Part shown: positions 32,249-41,191 of the stretch, piece after piece | Layout: each line of letters opens with the position of its first letter | Numbering within the stretch: position 1 is the first letter of the stretch | Origin: Cellulosimicrobium cellulans | GTDB lineage: Bacteria; Actinomycetota; Actinomycetes; Actinomycetales; Cellulomonadaceae | DNA: 64,000 bases | Direction: 5' to 3' | Assembly (NCBI RefSeq): GCF_006539945.1 | Contig: NZ_BJNZ01000005.1 | Location: forward strand, 62,001-126,000 | Position numbers and translations under genes: made by a program | Notes under the pieces: generated by a model | What the model was told of the DNA's origin: nothing | Seen by the model: only the letters and a program-made list of their open reading frames with translations | Database searches by the model: none

Positions 32249-33385
32249 GTGACGTCGCCCCCCTCCGCCGCCCCCAGCGCCGTCCGGCGCACGACGGAGC
32301 TCGTCGAGTGGTGGAAGGACAGCCGTCCGGGACGCGCGACCTACCGCTACCTCTACGCCCGCGGTGCGCTGCTGTGCGGCGGCATCGCCTACTCGGCCCT
32401 GTTCTCCCTCTTCGCCGCGCTGACGATCGGCTACACCGTCTTCATGCAGGTCCTCGGCGGGAGCCAGGAGCTCATGGACGCCGTGCTCGGCGAGATCAAC
32501 GAGCTCGTCCCCGGCCTCATCGCGGTCGACGGGAAGGACGGCGTGATCGATCCCGACGACCTTCTCCTACGGCCCGGTCTGAGCGTCACGAGCATCGTGG
32601 CGGGGGTCGTGCTCCTCTTCTCCGTCGTCTCCTTCATGTACCACCTGCGGGGCGCCGTCCGGACGATGTTCGGCGTGAGCGACGTCGGCCAGAGCGCGCT
32701 GCTCGCCCGGGCGCGCGCGCTCCTCGGCTTCTTCCTCCTGGCGCTGAGCATGCTCGTCTCCGCCGTCGCGAGCATCGCCGTCTCGTCGATCGGCTACCAG
32801 CTCCTGGAGGCGCTCGGGCTCTCCGGCGGACCCGCGATCCTCGTCACCGGAGCCGGCCTGGTGGTGAGCATCCTGCTCGACGCCCTGGTCGTCGTCGTGG
32901 TGGTCACGCTGCTGGCGGGCGTCCACGTACGCCGCCGCGACCTCCTCGTCGGATCGCTCACCGCCGCCGTCGCGTTCGGGGTGCTCCGCTACCTCGGGTC
33001 GTCGTTCGTCACGGGCAGCGCCAGCAGGAACGCGCTCCTCGCGTCCTTCGCCGTCCTCGTCACGCTGCTCGTCCTCGTCAACTTCACCGCGCGCATCCTC
33101 CTCGTGGTGTGCGCGTGGATGGCGAACCCGCCCCGCCCGCCCGACCCGGAGCCCGACGGACCGCGGCACGCCCGTGACGGACGCCCCGAGCTGCCCGTCG
33201 TCGACGGGAGCTCCACGGCCGACGCCCGGCACGTGCGCGTCGCCCGGCACGCGGCGACCGGGGATGCCGGGGGCTCCGTCGTCGTGGCCGCCTCGACGGA
33301 GGAGCGCCTCCGCGCCGGCCAGGGGTCCGGCAAGCCCTGGAGCCCGATCGTCCGGGGTGTGCGCCGCGCCCGCCTTCCGCGCTGA
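32249..33385 (+). CDS. YihY/BrkB-family inner-membrane protein
   Basis: 378 residues, six hydrophobic segments typical of the YihY family, once wrongly called RNase BN. Seen: GIAYSALFSLFAALTIGYTV, LLFSVVSFMYHLRGAVRTMF, LLGFFLLALSMLVSAVASIA, LVVSILLDALVVVVVVTLLAG. The last 80 residues are hydrophilic. GTG 32249 is set by the leaderless promoter; a longer reading adds 12 residues. A YihY-type gene also follows trpS in M. tuberculosis. Function unknown. Confidence 0.88.
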   Translation: MTSPPSAAPSAVRRTTELVEWWKDSRPGRATYRYLYARGALLCGGIAYSALFSLFAALTIGYTVFMQVLGGSQELMDAVLGEINELVPGLIAVDGKDGVIDPDDLLLRPGLSVTSIVAGVVLLFSVVSFMYHLRGAVRTMFGVSDVGQSALLARARALLGFFLLALSMLVSAVASIAVSSIGYQLLEALGLSGGPAILVTGAGLVVSILLDALVVVVVVTLLAGVHVRRRDLLVGSLTAAVAFGVLRYLGSSFVTGSASRNALLASFAVLVTLLVLVNFTARILLVVCAWMANPPRPPDPEPDGPRHARDGRPELPVVDGSSTADARHVRVARHAATGDAGGSVVVAASTEERLRAGQGSGKPWSPIVRGVRRARLPR

Positions 33386-33489
33386 ACCTCGCCGACGTCG
33401 CGCCAGCCCGGGGACCGGTGACCGTGCGGCGCCGGGTGGACGAGAACGGCACCTCGAGCTGCCGAGTCGCGCACGAGGTGCCGACGGAC

Positions 33490-33512
33490 GCGTGCGGTGC
33501 CGAGCCGCACGC
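33490..33512 (+). terminator. Hairpin downstream of the YihY gene
   Basis: 8-bp stem (33490-33497 with 33505-33512) with a 7-base loop in the 201-base convergent gap between yihY and sdhB. The rest of that gap (33386-33586) holds only this and the stronger sdh hairpin. Confidence 0.5.
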
Positions 33513-33533
33513 CCGAGAGCCGGGAAGGGACGA

Positions 33534-33568
33534 CGCAGGGCGCCGACCGGGACGGTCGGCGCCCTGCG
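33534..33568 (-). terminator. Terminator of the sdh operon
   Basis: Perfect 15-bp stem (33534-33548 with 33554-33568) and loop GGGAC, ending 19 bases downstream of the sdhB stop. Confidence 0.85.
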
Positions 33569-33586
33569 CGCGGGACGTGCGGGGGG

Positions 33587-34354
33587 TCAGAAGGCGCGCG
33601 TGATCATCGCGCGCTTGACCTCCTGGATCGCCTTCGTGACCTCGATGCCGCGGGGGCAGGCCTCGGTGCAGTTGAAGGTCGTGCGGCAGCGCCACACGCC
33701 CTCCTTGTCGTTGAGGATCTCGAGGCGCTGCGTGGCGCCCTCGTCGCGGCTGTCGAAGATGAACCGGTGCGCGTTGACGATGGCGGCGGGGCCGAAGTAC
33801 TGGCCGTCGGTCCAGAACACGGGGCACGACGACGTGCACGCGGCGCACAGGATGCACTTGGTGGTGTCGTCGAAGCGCTCGCGCTGCGCGGCGGACTGGA
33901 TGCGCTCCTTGCTGGGCTCGTTCCCGGACGTGATGAGGAACGGCATGATCTCGCGGTAGGACGCGAAGAACGGCTCCATGTCCACGACGAGGTCCTTGAC
34001 CACGGGCAGGCCCTTGATGGGCTCGACCGTGATGGGCTTGTCGGGGTTCACGTCCTTGAGCAGCGTCTTGCACGCGAGGCGGTTGCGGCCGTTGATGCGC
34101 ATCGCGTCGGAGCCGCACACGCCGTGCGCGCACGAGCGGCGGAACGTGAGCGAGCCGTCGTTCTCCCACTTGATCTTGTGCAGCGCGTCGAGCACGCGGT
34201 CGGTGCCGTGGGCCAGGACGGTGAACTCGTCCCAGTACGCGTCCTCGCCGTGCTCCGACTCGGGGAGGTAGCGCCGGATGCGGAGCGTGACCTCGAACGA
34301 GGGGATCTCGCCGGCCTTGGCCTCGGGGGCCGGGCTCTCGAGTGTGGCAGTCAT
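33587..34354 (-). CDS. sdhB: Succinate dehydrogenase iron-sulfur subunit
   Basis: 255-residue electron-transfer subunit of complex II. Seen: [2Fe-2S] ligands in SCAHGVCGSDAM and NRLACKTL, then CILCAACTSSCPVFW and FNCTEACPRGIEVTKAIQ for the [4Fe-4S] and [3Fe-4S] clusters. Its ATG shares one base with the sdhA stop (TGATG), so it is translated by coupling. Last gene of sdhCDAB. Confidence 0.97.
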   Translation of the reverse strand: MTATLESPAPEAKAGEIPSFEVTLRIRRYLPESEHGEDAYWDEFTVLAHGTDRVLDALHKIKWENDGSLTFRRSCAHGVCGSDAMRINGRNRLACKTLLKDVNPDKPITVEPIKGLPVVKDLVVDMEPFFASYREIMPFLITSGNEPSKERIQSAAQRERFDDTTKCILCAACTSSCPVFWTDGQYFGPAAIVNAHRFIFDSRDEGATQRLEILNDKEGVWRCRTTFNCTEACPRGIEVTKAIQEVKRAMITRAF

Positions 34355-36186
34355 CAGTACTTCCGCTCCATGGGCTCGTACCGGGTCTGGGTGACGGGCT
34401 TGGAGCCCAGGGCGACCTTGTAGCCGTCGAACGCCTCGACGTGGTCGAAGTAGCCGGCCACGTGCCCGTCGGCGACGTCGCTGGCGGACGTCGGCCGGCG
34501 GTAGGCCATGGTGTGCAGCATGTAGTTGGCGTCGTCGCGGTCGGGGTAGTCCTCGCGGTAGTGACCGCCGCGCGACTCCTTGCGGTTGATCGCCGCGACG
34601 ACCGTGACCTCCGCGATGTCGAGGAGGAAGCCGAGCTCGATGGCCTCGAGCAGGTCGGTGTTGAACATCCGGCCCTTGTCCTGGACCGAGACGTTCCTGT
34701 ACCGCTTCTGCAGGTCGCGGATGTCCGCGAGGGCCTGGTTGAGCGACTCGCCGGTGCGGAACACCTGGGCGTTGGCGTCCATGGTCTCCTGGAGGGCCTT
34801 GCGCACGTCGGCGACGCGCTCGCCGTCGGGGCGGTTGCGCATCTCCTCGAGCTGCGCGATCACCGCCGCGGCAGGGTTCTCCGGGAGCTCGGTGTACGAC
34901 GCCGTCGCGGCGTACGCGGCGGCCGTGCGGCCGGCACGCTTGCCGAAGACGTTGATGTCGAGCAGCGAGTTGGTGCCGAGGCGGTTGGAGCCGTGGACGC
35001 TGACGCACGCGACCTCGCCGGCGGCGTAGAGGCCCTTGACGACGTTGTGGCTGTCGCGCAGGACCTCGGCCTCGACGTTGGTCGGGATGCCACCCATCGC
35101 GTAGTGCGCCGTCGGGTACACGGGCACGGGCTCGGTGTACGGCTCGATGCCCAGGTAGGTCCGGGCGAACTCGGTGATGTCCGGGAGCTTCGCGTCGATG
35201 TGCGCGGGCTCGAGGTGCGTGAGGTCGAGCAGGACGTAGTCCTTGTTCGGCCCGGCGCCGCGACCCTCGCGGACCTCGTTCGCCATCGACCGGGCGACGA
35301 TGTCGCGCGGTGCGAGGTCCTTGATCGTCGGCGCGTAGCGCTCCATGAACCGCTCGCCGTCGGCGTTGCGGAGGATGCCGCCCTCGCCGCGCGCGGCCTC
35401 GGAGAGGAGGATGCCGAGGCCCGCGAGGCCCGTCGGGTGGAACTGGAAGAACTCCATGTCTTCCAGGGGCAGCCCGCGGCGGTAGGCCAGGGCCATGCCG
35501 TCGCCCGTGAGCGTGTGCGCGTTGGACGTCGTCTTGAAGATCTTGCCCGCGCCGCCGGTGGCGAAGATGATCGCCTTCGCCTGGAACACGTGGATCTCGC
35601 CGGTCGCGAGGTCGTAGGCGACCACGCCGGTCGCCGTGACGGTCTCGTCGTCGGGGATCTCGCCCGCGGAGAGGTCGTGGTCGGTGATGAGGTCGAGGAC
35701 GTAGAACTCGTTGAAGAACTCGACGTCCTGCTTGACGCACTGCTGGTAGAGCGTCTGGAGGATCATGTGGCCGGTGCGGTCCGCGGCGTAGCACGAGCGG
35801 CGCACCGCGGCCTCGCCGTGGTTGCGGGTGTGCCCGCCGAACCGGCGCTGGTCGATGCGACCCTCGGGCGTGCGGTTGAACGGCAGGCCCATGCGCTCGA
35901 GGTCGAGCACCGCGTCGATGGCCTCCTTGGCCATGATCTCCGCGGCGTCCTGGTCGACGAGGTAGTCGCCGCCCTTGACCGTGTCGAACGTGTGCCACTC
36001 CCAGTTGTCCTCCTCCACGTTCGCGAGGGCGGCGCACATGCCTCCCTGCGCGGCGCCCGTGTGCGAGCGCGTGGGGTACAGCTTGGAGATGACGGCCGTG
36101 CGGACCTTGCCGGACGACTCCAGCGCCGCGCGCATCCCGGCGCCGCCTGCGCCGACGATCACGACGTCGTACTGATGGGTTTGCAT
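34354..36186 (-). CDS. sdhA: Succinate dehydrogenase flavoprotein subunit
   Basis: 610-residue catalytic subunit oxidising succinate to fumarate with covalent FAD. Seen: [20 protein letters not shown], the FAD-linking His42 in [31 protein letters not shown], and the C-terminal [21 protein letters not shown] 36186. The 67-base gap to sdhD is the only real spacing in the operon. Confidence 0.98.
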   Translation of the reverse strand: MQTHQYDVVIVGAGGAGMRAALESSGKVRTAVISKLYPTRSHTGAAQGGMCAALANVEEDNWEWHTFDTVKGGDYLVDQDAAEIMAKEAIDAVLDLERMGLPFNRTPEGRIDQRRFGGHTRNHGEAAVRRSCYAADRTGHMILQTLYQQCVKQDVEFFNEFYVLDLITDHDLSAGEIPDDETVTATGVVAYDLATGEIHVFQAKAIIFATGGAGKIFKTTSNAHTLTGDGMALAYRRGLPLEDMEFFQFHPTGLAGLGILLSEAARGEGGILRNADGERFMERYAPTIKDLAPRDIVARSMANEVREGRGAGPNKDYVLLDLTHLEPAHIDAKLPDITEFARTYLGIEPYTEPVPVYPTAHYAMGGIPTNVEAEVLRDSHNVVKGLYAAGEVACVSVHGSNRLGTNSLLDINVFGKRAGRTAAAYAATASYTELPENPAAAVIAQLEEMRNRPDGERVADVRKALQETMDANAQVFRTGESLNQALADIRDLQKRYRNVSVQDKGRMFNTDLLEAIELGFLLDIAEVTVVAAINRKESRGGHYREDYPDRDDANYMLHTMAYRRPTSASDVADGHVAGYFDHVEAFDGYKVALGSKPVTQTRYEPMERKY

Positions 36187-36253
36187 CGGGGTCGATGCCT
36201 CCTGGGAGAGAGCCGGGTGGAGCGAGAAGACGGGGGCGTGGGTGGTGCGGTGC

Positions 36254-36712
36254 TCAGGCCGTGCAGAACGACGCGAGCAGCTCGGCCGGCGCGTTCGCGG
36301 GGCACGGGTCGAACGTGAAGATCACGAGCGTGCCGAGGACCGTGACGATCGTGAAGGCGAGGTACAGCGCGAGCTTGAGGACGAGGCGAGTGCCGTCACG
36401 CTCGGCGTAGTCGTTGATGATCGTGCGCACGCCGTTGGTGCCGTGGAACATGGCCAGCCACAGCATGAGCAGGTCCCAGATCTGCCAGAACGGCGACGCC
36501 CACTTGCCCGCGACGAAGCCGAAGTCGATCGCGTGCACGCCCTCGCCGACCATGAGGTTGACGAAGAGGTGCCCGAAGATGAGGACGATCAGCACGACGC
36601 CGGAGGCGCGCATGAAGATCCAGCTGTACAGCTCGTAGTTGCTGCGCGTCGCCTTGCGGCGCTTGTACGGGTCGCGCGGGCTCGCGACCTCGACCGTGGG
36701 TGCGGCGGCCAT
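36254..36712 (-). CDS. sdhD: Succinate dehydrogenase membrane anchor
   Basis: 152 residues with three helices: [40 protein letters not shown] and [20 protein letters not shown]. The His in IFGHLF is a candidate haem/quinone-site ligand. ATG shares a base with the sdhC stop (TGATG). Confidence 0.93.
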   Translation of the reverse strand: MAAAPTVEVASPRDPYKRRKATRSNYELYSWIFMRASGVVLIVLIFGHLFVNLMVGEGVHAIDFGFVAGKWASPFWQIWDLLMLWLAMFHGTNGVRTIINDYAERDGTRLVLKLALYLAFTIVTVLGTLVIFTFDPCPANAPAELLASFCTA

Positions 36713-37095
36713 CAGTGCCCCCCTCCGAAGACGTTCATGAGGTGACGCGGCAGGAAGCCGGCCATCGTCACGACGAAGAGGCCGACGACGATCCAGAGCA
36801 TCGTGCGCTGGTACCGCGGGCCCTTGGCCCAGAAGTCGACGAGGATGATGCGGATGCCGTTGAAGGCGTGGAACACGATGGCCGCGACCAGTCCCGCCTC
36901 GCCCAGGCCCATGATCGGCGTCTGGTACGTCCCGATGACGGCGTTGTAGGCCTCGGGCGACACCCGGACGAGCGCCGTGTCGAGCACGTGGACGAGCAGG
37001 AAGAAGAAGATGAGCACGCCGGTCACGCGATGCGCGACCCACGACCACATGCCTTCACGGCCGCGGTAGAGCGTGCCAGCTGGTGCACTGGGCAC
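36712..37095 (-). CDS. sdhC: Succinate dehydrogenase cytochrome b subunit
   Basis: 127 residues, three helices. Seen: MWSWVAHRVTGVLIFFFLLV with the family SxxHRxTG-like motif (SWVAHRVTG), LVAAIVFHAFNGIRIILVDF and TMLWIVVGLFVVTMAGFLP. GTG start with AGGAGG eight bases before. First gene of the operon; a TATGGT box (37213-37208) about 110 bases upstream is the best promoter guess. Confidence 0.93.
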   Translation of the reverse strand: MPSAPAGTLYRGREGMWSWVAHRVTGVLIFFFLLVHVLDTALVRVSPEAYNAVIGTYQTPIMGLGEAGLVAAIVFHAFNGIRIILVDFWAKGPRYQRTMLWIVVGLFVVTMAGFLPRHLMNVFGGGH

Positions 37096-37207
37096 TTTGG
37101 GGGCCTCCTGTGGCGAGATCAGGGGGAGATGTCACGTTCCGGTCGTGGCCCGGAACTCCCTCAGTCCGGACCGCGGGACCGTCGTCGGCATCGGTCTCTG
37201 GGCTTCC

Positions 37208-37213
37208 ACCATA
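37208..37213 (-). promoter_or_regulatory. Candidate sdh -10 box
   Basis: TATGGT on the minus strand, no convincing -35; would give a leader of roughly 105 bases. Confidence 0.35.
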
Positions 37214-37274
37214 GTGACATCGGCGTCATGATGCGGACCGCCCAGGGCGGCGGGACGCCTTTGCGCGGGGGGTT

Positions 37275-37290
37275 TGTGACTGATCCCACA
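37275..37290. promoter_or_regulatory. CRP/GlxR-like operator between sdhC and manC
   Basis: TGTGA-N6-CCACA, nine of ten half-site bases of the CRP consensus. About 80 bases upstream of the probable sdh start and about 47 upstream of the manC start. Confidence 0.5.
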
Positions 37291-37316
37291 GCCCGCGGGG
37301 GAACTGCGCGCCTCAC

Positions 37317-37322
37317 TATGCT
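37317..37322 (+). promoter_or_regulatory. -10 box TATGCT for manC
   Basis: TATGCT seven bases before ATG 37330: leaderless layout. Confidence 0.55.
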
Positions 37323-37329
37323 GGCCCCC

Positions 37330-38478
37330 ATGGCCTCTTCGCCTCACCCCTCGTCCGCCGCGGCCGCGTCGCCGATCCCCGGCTTCCACGCCGTCGTCCC
37401 GGCGGGAGGGGCGGGCACGCGGCTGTGGCCGCTCTCGCGCGCGGGCTCGCCCAAGTTCCTCCTCGACCTCACCGGGTCCGGGCGCTCGCTCCTCCAGGCG
37501 ACGGTCGACCGGCTCGTCCCGCTCGCGGGAGAACAGGGCGTGGTCCTCGTCACCGGGGACCGGCACGTCGCCGCCGCGCGCACGCAGCTCCCGGGGCTCC
37601 CGGCCGAGAACGTCCTGGCAGAGCCGTCGCCGCGTGACTCGATGGCGGCGATCGGCCTCGCCGCGGCGGTCCTCGAGCGGCGGCACGGCGACGTCGTGGT
37701 GGGGTCGTTCGCCGCGGACCAGGTCATCACGGGCCGGGACGCGTTCGAGTCGTCGGTGCGTCAGGCGGTGGAGGCCGCGCGCGCGGGGTACGTCGTGACG
37801 ATCGGGATCGCGGCCTCGCGGCCTTCGACGGCGTTCGGGTACGTGCACAGCGGCGCCCCGCTCGGCGTCGAGGGCGCTCCGAGCGCGCAGCACGTGCGCG
37901 GGTTCACGGAGAAGCCCGACGCGACGACCGCGCAGCGCTACCTCGCGTCCGGCGAGTACCGGTGGAACGCCGGCATGTTCATCGTCCGGTCGTCCGTCCT
38001 CCTGGGGCACCTCGCGGACCAGCGCCCGGAGCTGCACGACGGCCTGCGTGCCATCGCCGCGGCGTGGGACGGCCCGGACCGCGACCGCGTGCTCGCCGAG
38101 CGCTGGCCCGCGCTCGAGCGGATCGCGATCGACCACGCGGTCGCCGAGCCCGTGGCGGCCGTGGGCGGCGTCGCCGTCGTCCCCGGCACGTTCGGCTGGG
38201 ACGACGTGGGGGACTTCAACTCGCTCGCCGCGCTGCTGCCCTCGGTCGACGGTGCCGGTTCCAAGGTCCTCGGCGACACGGGCCGCGTCGTCCGTCGGGA
38301 GAGCGCGGGGTCCGTGGTCGTGCCCGCGAGCGATCGCGTCGTCACGGTGCTCGGCCTCGACGACGTCGTGGTCGTCGACACCCCGGACGCGCTGCTCGTC
38401 ACCACGCGTGCCCGGGCCCAGCAGGTGAAGTCGATGGTCGAGACGGTGCGCGAGCTCGGGATGGACGAGCTCCTGTGA
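37330..38478 (+). CDS. manC: Mannose-1-phosphate guanylyltransferase
   Basis: Makes GDP-mannose from mannose-1-P and GTP for mannosylated lipids and glycans. 382 residues, without the isomerase domain of bifunctional ManC. Seen: nucleotidyltransferase signature AVVPAGGAGTRLWPLSRAGS followed by PKFLLDL, FAADQVI, FTEKPDATTAQRYL, WNAGMFIVRSSVLL and GTFGWDDVGDFNSL. ATG 37330 is set by the -10 spacing. The amidohydrolase gene overlaps by GTGA. Confidence 0.94.
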   Translation: MASSPHPSSAAAASPIPGFHAVVPAGGAGTRLWPLSRAGSPKFLLDLTGSGRSLLQATVDRLVPLAGEQGVVLVTGDRHVAAARTQLPGLPAENVLAEPSPRDSMAAIGLAAAVLERRHGDVVVGSFAADQVITGRDAFESSVRQAVEAARAGYVVTIGIAASRPSTAFGYVHSGAPLGVEGAPSAQHVRGFTEKPDATTAQRYLASGEYRWNAGMFIVRSSVLLGHLADQRPELHDGLRAIAAAWDGPDRDRVLAERWPALERIAIDHAVAEPVAAVGGVAVVPGTFGWDDVGDFNSLAALLPSVDGAGSKVLGDTGRVVRRESAGSVVVPASDRVVTVLGLDDVVVVDTPDALLVTTRARAQQVKSMVETVRELGMDELL

Positions 38479-39704
38479 CCGCCGACGTGACCCTCGCGGC
38501 CCGCATCGCCGCCGCCGCCGCCCGCCACGTGGACGAGGTCGTGGCGATCCGCCGCGACATCCACGCCCACCCGGAGGTCTCGCGCGCCGAGACGCGGACG
38601 ACGGCGCTGCTCGCCGACCGGCTGCGGGCCGCGGGGCTCGAGCCGCGGCTGCTGCCCGGCACGGGCCTCGTGTGCGACGTCGGCCCCGAGCCGGGCGACG
38701 TGACGGCCACCGGCACTCCCGACGACGCGCCGTCGCCCGGGCGTGTGGCCCTGCGCGCCGACCTCGACGCGCTGCCGCTGCAGGACAGGTGCGACCTCCC
38801 GTGGGCCTCGACGGTCCCCGGCGTGGCGCACGCGTGCGGCCACGACGTGCACACCGCGGTGGTGCTGGGGGCCGGCCTGGTCCTCGCCGACCTCCACGCG
38901 CAGGGCGAGCTGCGCCGCGGCGTGCGGCTCGTCTTCCAGCCCGCCGAGGAGGTCCAGCCCGGCGGGTCGCTCGACGTCCTCGCCGCCGGCGCGATGGACG
39001 GCGTCGAGGAGATCTACGCGGTGCACTGCGACCCCAAGGTCGACGTGGGCCGCATCGGGACGCGCATCGGTCCGATCACGTCGGCGTCCGACGAGGTCTC
39101 CGTGACCATCGCGTCTCCCGGGGGGCACACCTCGCGCCCGCACCTCACGGGTGACGTGGTCTACGCGCTGGGCCAGGTCATCACCCAGGTCCCCGCGGTG
39201 CTGGGCCGTCGCCTGGACCCGCGCTCGGGCGTGAACCTCACGTGGGGCGCCGTCCACGCGGGCTCGGCCCACAACGCCATCCCGAGCACCGGCACGGTCC
39301 GCGGGACCCTGCGCTGCCTCGACGTGCGCGCGTGGGAGTTCGCGGGGCAGGTGCTGCACGACGCCGTGGAGCAGGTCGTCGCGCCGTACGAGGTCGAGGT
39401 GACCGTGCACCACACGCGCGGGGTCCCGCCCGTCGAGAACGACGAGCGCTGCACCGGGCTGCTGGAGGCCGCCGCGCGCGACGTGCTCGGCCCGGACTCG
39501 ATCCTCCTGACCGAGCAGTCGCTCGGCGGCGAGGACTTCGCCTGGTACCTGACCAAGGTCCCCGGCGCGATGGCGCGGCTGGGCACGCGGACCCCCGGTG
39601 GGCGCAGCTACGACATCCACCAGGGCGACCTCCAGGTCGATGAGCGCGCGGTGGACGCGGGGATGCGGCTGCTGGCCCGTGTCGCCGCCGGTCAGGGCGG
39701 GTGA
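38475..39704 (+). CDS. M20D-family amidohydrolase
   Basis: 409-residue binuclear metal amidohydrolase related to N-acyl amino-acid/IAA-amino-acid hydrolases and AbgA/B. Seen: IRRDIHAHPEVSRAE, ADLDALPLQD, ACGHDVHTAVVLGA, VFQPAEEVQPGGS, and the lid domain with GGHTSRPHLTGD. The true substrate is unknown. Coupled to manC by a GTGA overlap, which is unusual company for a mannose-activation gene. Confidence 0.9.
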   Translation: MTADVTLAARIAAAAARHVDEVVAIRRDIHAHPEVSRAETRTTALLADRLRAAGLEPRLLPGTGLVCDVGPEPGDVTATGTPDDAPSPGRVALRADLDALPLQDRCDLPWASTVPGVAHACGHDVHTAVVLGAGLVLADLHAQGELRRGVRLVFQPAEEVQPGGSLDVLAAGAMDGVEEIYAVHCDPKVDVGRIGTRIGPITSASDEVSVTIASPGGHTSRPHLTGDVVYALGQVITQVPAVLGRRLDPRSGVNLTWGAVHAGSAHNAIPSTGTVRGTLRCLDVRAWEFAGQVLHDAVEQVVAPYEVEVTVHHTRGVPPVENDERCTGLLEAAARDVLGPDSILLTEQSLGGEDFAWYLTKVPGAMARLGTRTPGGRSYDIHQGDLQVDERAVDAGMRLLARVAAGQGG

Positions 39705-39777
39705 AGCGGTCCCGACCCGTGGACACGGGTGTGTCACGCCTCAGACGCAAAGTGACGCTTGCATAACGAAGCAGCGG

Positions 39778-39795
39778 CGTTACCGACAAGTAACG
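39778..39795. promoter_or_regulatory. Operator-like inverted repeat upstream of the BMP lipoprotein gene
   Basis: CGTTAC-N6-GTAACG, perfect 6-bp arms. The right arm overlaps a TAACGT -10 candidate (39791-39796); TATAGA at 39830-39835 is a second -10 candidate. The 226-base gap 39705-39930 is visibly lower in GC than its surroundings and also has a leader stem (39851-39857 with 39870-39876). Confidence 0.45.
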
Positions 39796-39930
39796 TGCAA
39801 GACCCTTCCGGCTGATTAGTGTTCGGTCCTATAGAGGCCGACGGACCGGTCCTCCCGTGCAACGACGCTCGGGAGGGCCCAGGGGTCCTTCCCTGCGCGG
39901 CCCTGCTACGAGAACGACAGGAGCTATCAG

Positions 39931-41025
39931 GTGAAGAGAGCGACTCAGGTCACCGCGCTCGCGGCCGTCGCCGCGCTCGCGCTGGCCGCGTGCGGCGCCG
40001 CACCCGAGGACGACGAGACGACCGGCGGCGGCGACAACACCGCGGGCGGCAACTCCGACTTCTCCGCGTGCATGGTGTCCGACGCCGGCGGGTTCGACGA
40101 CCAGTCCTTCAACCAGGCCGGTTTCGAGGGCCTGGAGCAGGCGAAGGCCGAGCTGGGCATCACGGCCACCGAGGTCGAGTCCTCGGCGGACACGGACTAC
40201 GCGCCGAACATCGACAACCTCGTCCAGCAGGGCTGCAACCTCGTCATCGGCGTCGGGTTCCTCCTCGAGGACCCGATCCAGGCGGCGGCGGAGGCGAACC
40301 CCGACACGAACTTCGCCCTCATCGACTCGTCGTTCTCCGACGCGGACTTCAACCCGGTCGAGATCGACAACGCCAAGCCGATCCTCTTCAACACGGCCGA
40401 GGCCGCGTTCCTCGCGGGCTACCTCGCGGCGGGCATGACCGAGACGGGCACGGTCGCCACGTTCGGCGGCATCCAGATCCCGTCGGTCGCCATCTTCATG
40501 GACGGCTTCGTCGACGGCGTCGCGAAGTACAACGAGGACAACGGCACCGAGGTCAAGACCCTCGGCTGGGACAAGGCGGCCCAGACGGGCTCCTTCACCG
40601 GTGACTTCGAGAACCAGGCGAACGGCCAGAACCTCGCGCAGGGCTTCATCGACCAGGGCGCGGACATCATCATGCCCGTCGCCGGCCCGGTGGGTCTCGG
40701 TGCGGCAGCCGCCGCGCAGAGCGGCGGCGCGAAGATCATCTGGGTCGACTCGGACGGCTTCCTCACGACGGAGTACGGCGACATCATCATCACCTCGGTG
40801 ATGAAGCAGATCGGTCCGGCGGTCTTCGACACGGTGAGCGAGTCGGTCGACGGCAACTTCACCAACGAGCCCTACGTGGGCACGCTCGAGAACGAGGGTG
40901 TCGGCCTCGCGCCGTTCCACGACTTCGAGGACAAGGTGCCGGCCGAGCTGCAGGACATGCTCGCCCAGTACCAGGAGCAGATCATCGCCGGGGACCTGGT
41001 CGTCGAGTCGACCAACACCCCGTGA
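39931..41025 (+). CDS. BMP-family nucleoside-binding lipoprotein
   Basis: Solute-binding lipoprotein of a PnrA/BmpA-type ABC importer. 364 residues. Seen: signal peptide with lipobox ALALAACGAAP (Cys about 19), then ACMVSDAGGFDDQSFNQAGF, GCNLVIGVGFLLED, ADIIMPVAGPVG and WVDSDGF, all family landmarks for nucleoside binding. GTG start with AGGAG seven bases before. Followed by a strong hairpin, then the ATPase and permeases; with cdd and deoA behind, nucleosides are the likely substrate. Confidence 0.92.
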   Translation: MKRATQVTALAAVAALALAACGAAPEDDETTGGGDNTAGGNSDFSACMVSDAGGFDDQSFNQAGFEGLEQAKAELGITATEVESSADTDYAPNIDNLVQQGCNLVIGVGFLLEDPIQAAAEANPDTNFALIDSSFSDADFNPVEIDNAKPILFNTAEAAFLAGYLAAGMTETGTVATFGGIQIPSVAIFMDGFVDGVAKYNEDNGTEVKTLGWDKAAQTGSFTGDFENQANGQNLAQGFIDQGADIIMPVAGPVGLGAAAAAQSGGAKIIWVDSDGFLTTEYGDIIITSVMKQIGPAVFDTVSESVDGNFTNEPYVGTLENEGVGLAPFHDFEDKVPAELQDMLAQYQEQIIAGDLVVESTNTP

Positions 41026-41076
41026 CGACTCTCTGAGACCGTCGGTCCCGTGCCCCAGCGGCTTCGGGACCGGCGG

Positions 41077-41112
41077 GACGGTGGCCCGGGCGAGCCCGCC
41101 CGGGCCACCGTC
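41077..41112 (+). terminator. Intercistronic hairpin after the BMP lipoprotein gene
   Basis: Perfect 16-bp stem (41077-41092 with 41097-41112), loop AGCC, 51 bases after the lipoprotein stop and 79 before the ATPase. It probably attenuates read-through or protects the binding-protein mRNA, giving more binding protein than transporter. Confidence 0.8.
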
Positions 41113-41191
41113 GTCATGAGGTGACGCACGAGGCGACGACGCGACGGAAGTACGGTTCGATGGAGTTCCCTGTTCTCAGAGAGGCCGCCCG

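Noticed and set aside
39836-39930. Possible purine riboswitch in the BMP lipoprotein leader
   Set aside because: I see stems but not the conserved purine aptamer core; kept only as a leader stem.
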